This document shows positions 63,005 through 64,000 of a stretch of DNA of 64,000 nt, piece after piece. Source of the DNA: Agitococcus lubricus. Lineage in GTDB: Bacteria > Pseudomonadota > Gammaproteobacteria > Pseudomonadales > Moraxellaceae. The stretch spans positions 1 to 64,000 of the forward strand of contig NZ_QAON01000012.1 of assembly GCF_003051055.1 (NCBI RefSeq), read 5' to 3'. The translations under genes were made by a program, and so were the position numbers. Within the stretch, counting starts at the first letter, position 1. The number at the start of each line of letters is the position of its first letter. Below the pieces are notes generated by a model. That model had not been told where the DNA came from, did not search any database, and saw nothing but the letters and a program-made list of their open reading frames with translations.

Positions 63005-64000
63005 CTAAGCGGCAACAGTTTTTGTTTTGCTTTTGGCTTTGGTTGGTGCGTTAGCTGTATTGCCATACACGACATCGTACTCTGGCAATTTTAAGCTGCT
63101 TAAACGTTGTTTAAGCGTGGCTAATGACCACGGCCATGCCGCGAAGTTACGGCCATTGGCATCTAAGTAATAACTCTTACAACCACCACTATTAAATACG
63201 GTAGTTTGCAAGTGTTTCTGCACTTCTTCATTATGACGACGTAACACTGTGGGTTTAATGGTAAATTTACTAATACCTTTGGCTTTGACTTGTTGTAAGC
63301 CATCGACAATATAGTCGAGTTGGGCTTCGGCTAAACCAATAAATGAATCATAGACCAACACATTTGGGCCAAGCATTAAAAAGGCATTGGGGACATTTTC
63401 TAAACTTGTCCCTAAATAGGCTTCGGGTGAACTGTTTTTCCATAAATCAGACAGGCGTTGGCCATCGGCATTGTGAATTTTTTTACCAATGGGTGGGTGA
63501 GATACTTCAAAACCTGTACCCCAAATAATCACATCGACTTCATGGCGTTCGCCGTTAGCGGCAACGACAGTATTGCCTTCAATTTTGACTAAACCGTGAG
63601 GAATCAAACGGGTATTCGCCGCTTGCAAAGCAGGGTAGTAATTGTTGGCAAATAAAAGACGTTTACAGCCGACAGTAAAGTTAGGTGTGACATTTTTACG
63701 TAATACAGGGTCTTTGATTTGTAGCTTGAGTAATTGTCTACCTAAAGCATTGACGGGTTTAAGCGCAATTGGGTTGCGTAAACCAAAGTTAATCGCATTT
63801 AATGACTTAGCAACACTGTTACGCCATGTTTGTTGAATTGCAGGATATTTGGCAATAATCGACTTGCCCCAATCGTTCAAATTCATATCTGGTTTGGGTA
63901 ATACCCACGGTGCGGTACGTTGAAAAACATACAGTTCTTTGGCTTTAGGTTGAATTTGTGGCACAAACTGAATGGCGGATGCCCCTGTACCAATCACGGC
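63005..64000 (-). CDS. Flavin-dependent monooxygenase, C-terminal part (Baeyer-Villiger type)
   Basis: The gene enters from the right edge, so the N-terminal FAD domain is missing. The visible 332 residues begin with the second Rossmann motif IGTGASA, the NADPH-binding GxGxSA of flavin monooxygenases. FQRTAPWVLPKPD and IIWGTGFEV are hallmarks of the Baeyer-Villiger/flavin-binding monooxygenase group. The first codons before it continue the same frame. A short Lys-rich tail (TKAKSKTKTVAA) ends it. It would oxidise a ketone or hydrocarbon-derived substrate with NADPH. Confidence 0.9.
   Translation of the reverse strand, partial: AVIGTGASAIQFVPQIQPKAKELYVFQRTAPWVLPKPDMNLNDWGKSIIAKYPAIQQTWRNSVAKSLNAINFGLRNPIALKPVNALGRQLLKLQIKDPVLRKNVTPNFTVGCKRLLFANNYYPALQAANTRLIPHGLVKIEGNTVVAANGERHEVDVIIWGTGFEVSHPPIGKKIHNADGQRLSDLWKNSSPEAYLGTSLENVPNAFLMLGPNVLVYDSFIGLAEAQLDYIVDGLQQVKAKGISKFTIKPTVLRRHNEEVQKHLQTTVFNSGGCKSYYLDANGRNFAAWPWSLATLKQRLSSLKLPEYDVVYGNTANAPTKAKSKTKTVAA

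Noticed and set aside
1-64000. CRISPR array, rRNA operon or intact insertion sequence
   Set aside because: No regularly spaced direct repeats, no rRNA signature and no transposase gene were seen.

Overview
The window reads as an ordinary chromosomal stretch of a lipid-oriented gammaproteobacterium. It is AT-leaning, uses TTA/TTG leucine codons heavily, and has the gene content and neighbourhoods of Pseudomonadales, most likely Moraxellaceae (Acinetobacter/Agitococcus-like). The taxon is inferred from gene content only. No rRNA or complete tRNA gene and no CRISPR array was seen.

Layout. 1-1760: right end of an integrated element (partial glycine-zipper protein, P4-type integrase) that appears to end in a copy of a tRNA-Ser 3' end followed by a terminator. 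2.0-8.6 kb: cytochrome c5, a ferritin-like di-iron protein, BolA, SirB2, a two-domain fatty acyl-CoA reductase behind palindromic operator candidates, a solitary ParA and a lytic transglycosylase. 8.6-9.2 kb: an AT-rich gap with clustered DnaA boxes. 9.2-13 kb: an SpmA/SpmB-like fusion, a hybrid histidine kinase and a LuxR-type regulator. 13-19.6 kb: a lipoprotein with a VHL-beta-like domain, TtcA, a protein with seven 11-residue amphipathic repeats, and an overlapping operon of methyltransferase, a DUF2256 gene broken by UGA, and an orphan GspF-like protein. 19.6-24 kb: lptM-lysA-dapF-xerC-HAD phosphatase-yaiI on the minus strand.

24-43 kb: Mpo1-like protein, NadM-Nudix, SodC, a leucine/isovalerate catabolic operon (liuABCD without liuE), RraA, an acyltransferase, a class C-type esterase, and a MaoC plus long FabG pair, then DusA, transaldolase and a DUF3108 protein. 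43-48.4 kb: hemL, thiE, thiD, hemJ, argC and a DUF6776-like protein. 48.9-53.3 kb: an RND pump pair without outer-membrane factor. 53.4-64 kb: lipase-like hydrolase, orphan periplasmic binding protein, GMC oxidoreductase with a Tat-exported partner, CDF exporter, CrcB, a DUF47-Pit phosphate uptake operon behind an 11-bp-phased PhoB-like array, and a truncated flavin monooxygenase.

Together the lipid genes (acyl-CoA reductase, MaoC/FabG, acyltransferase, esterases, liu, Mpo1-like, monooxygenase) point to an organism that makes and breaks down long-chain lipids, possibly wax esters. The least expected items are the 11-mer repeat protein that could coat lipid inclusions, the in-frame UGA in DUF2256, a small transposon-like repeat that supplies the stop codon of transaldolase, a second TA-flanked repeat family, the VHL-like domain and the phased Pho-box array.
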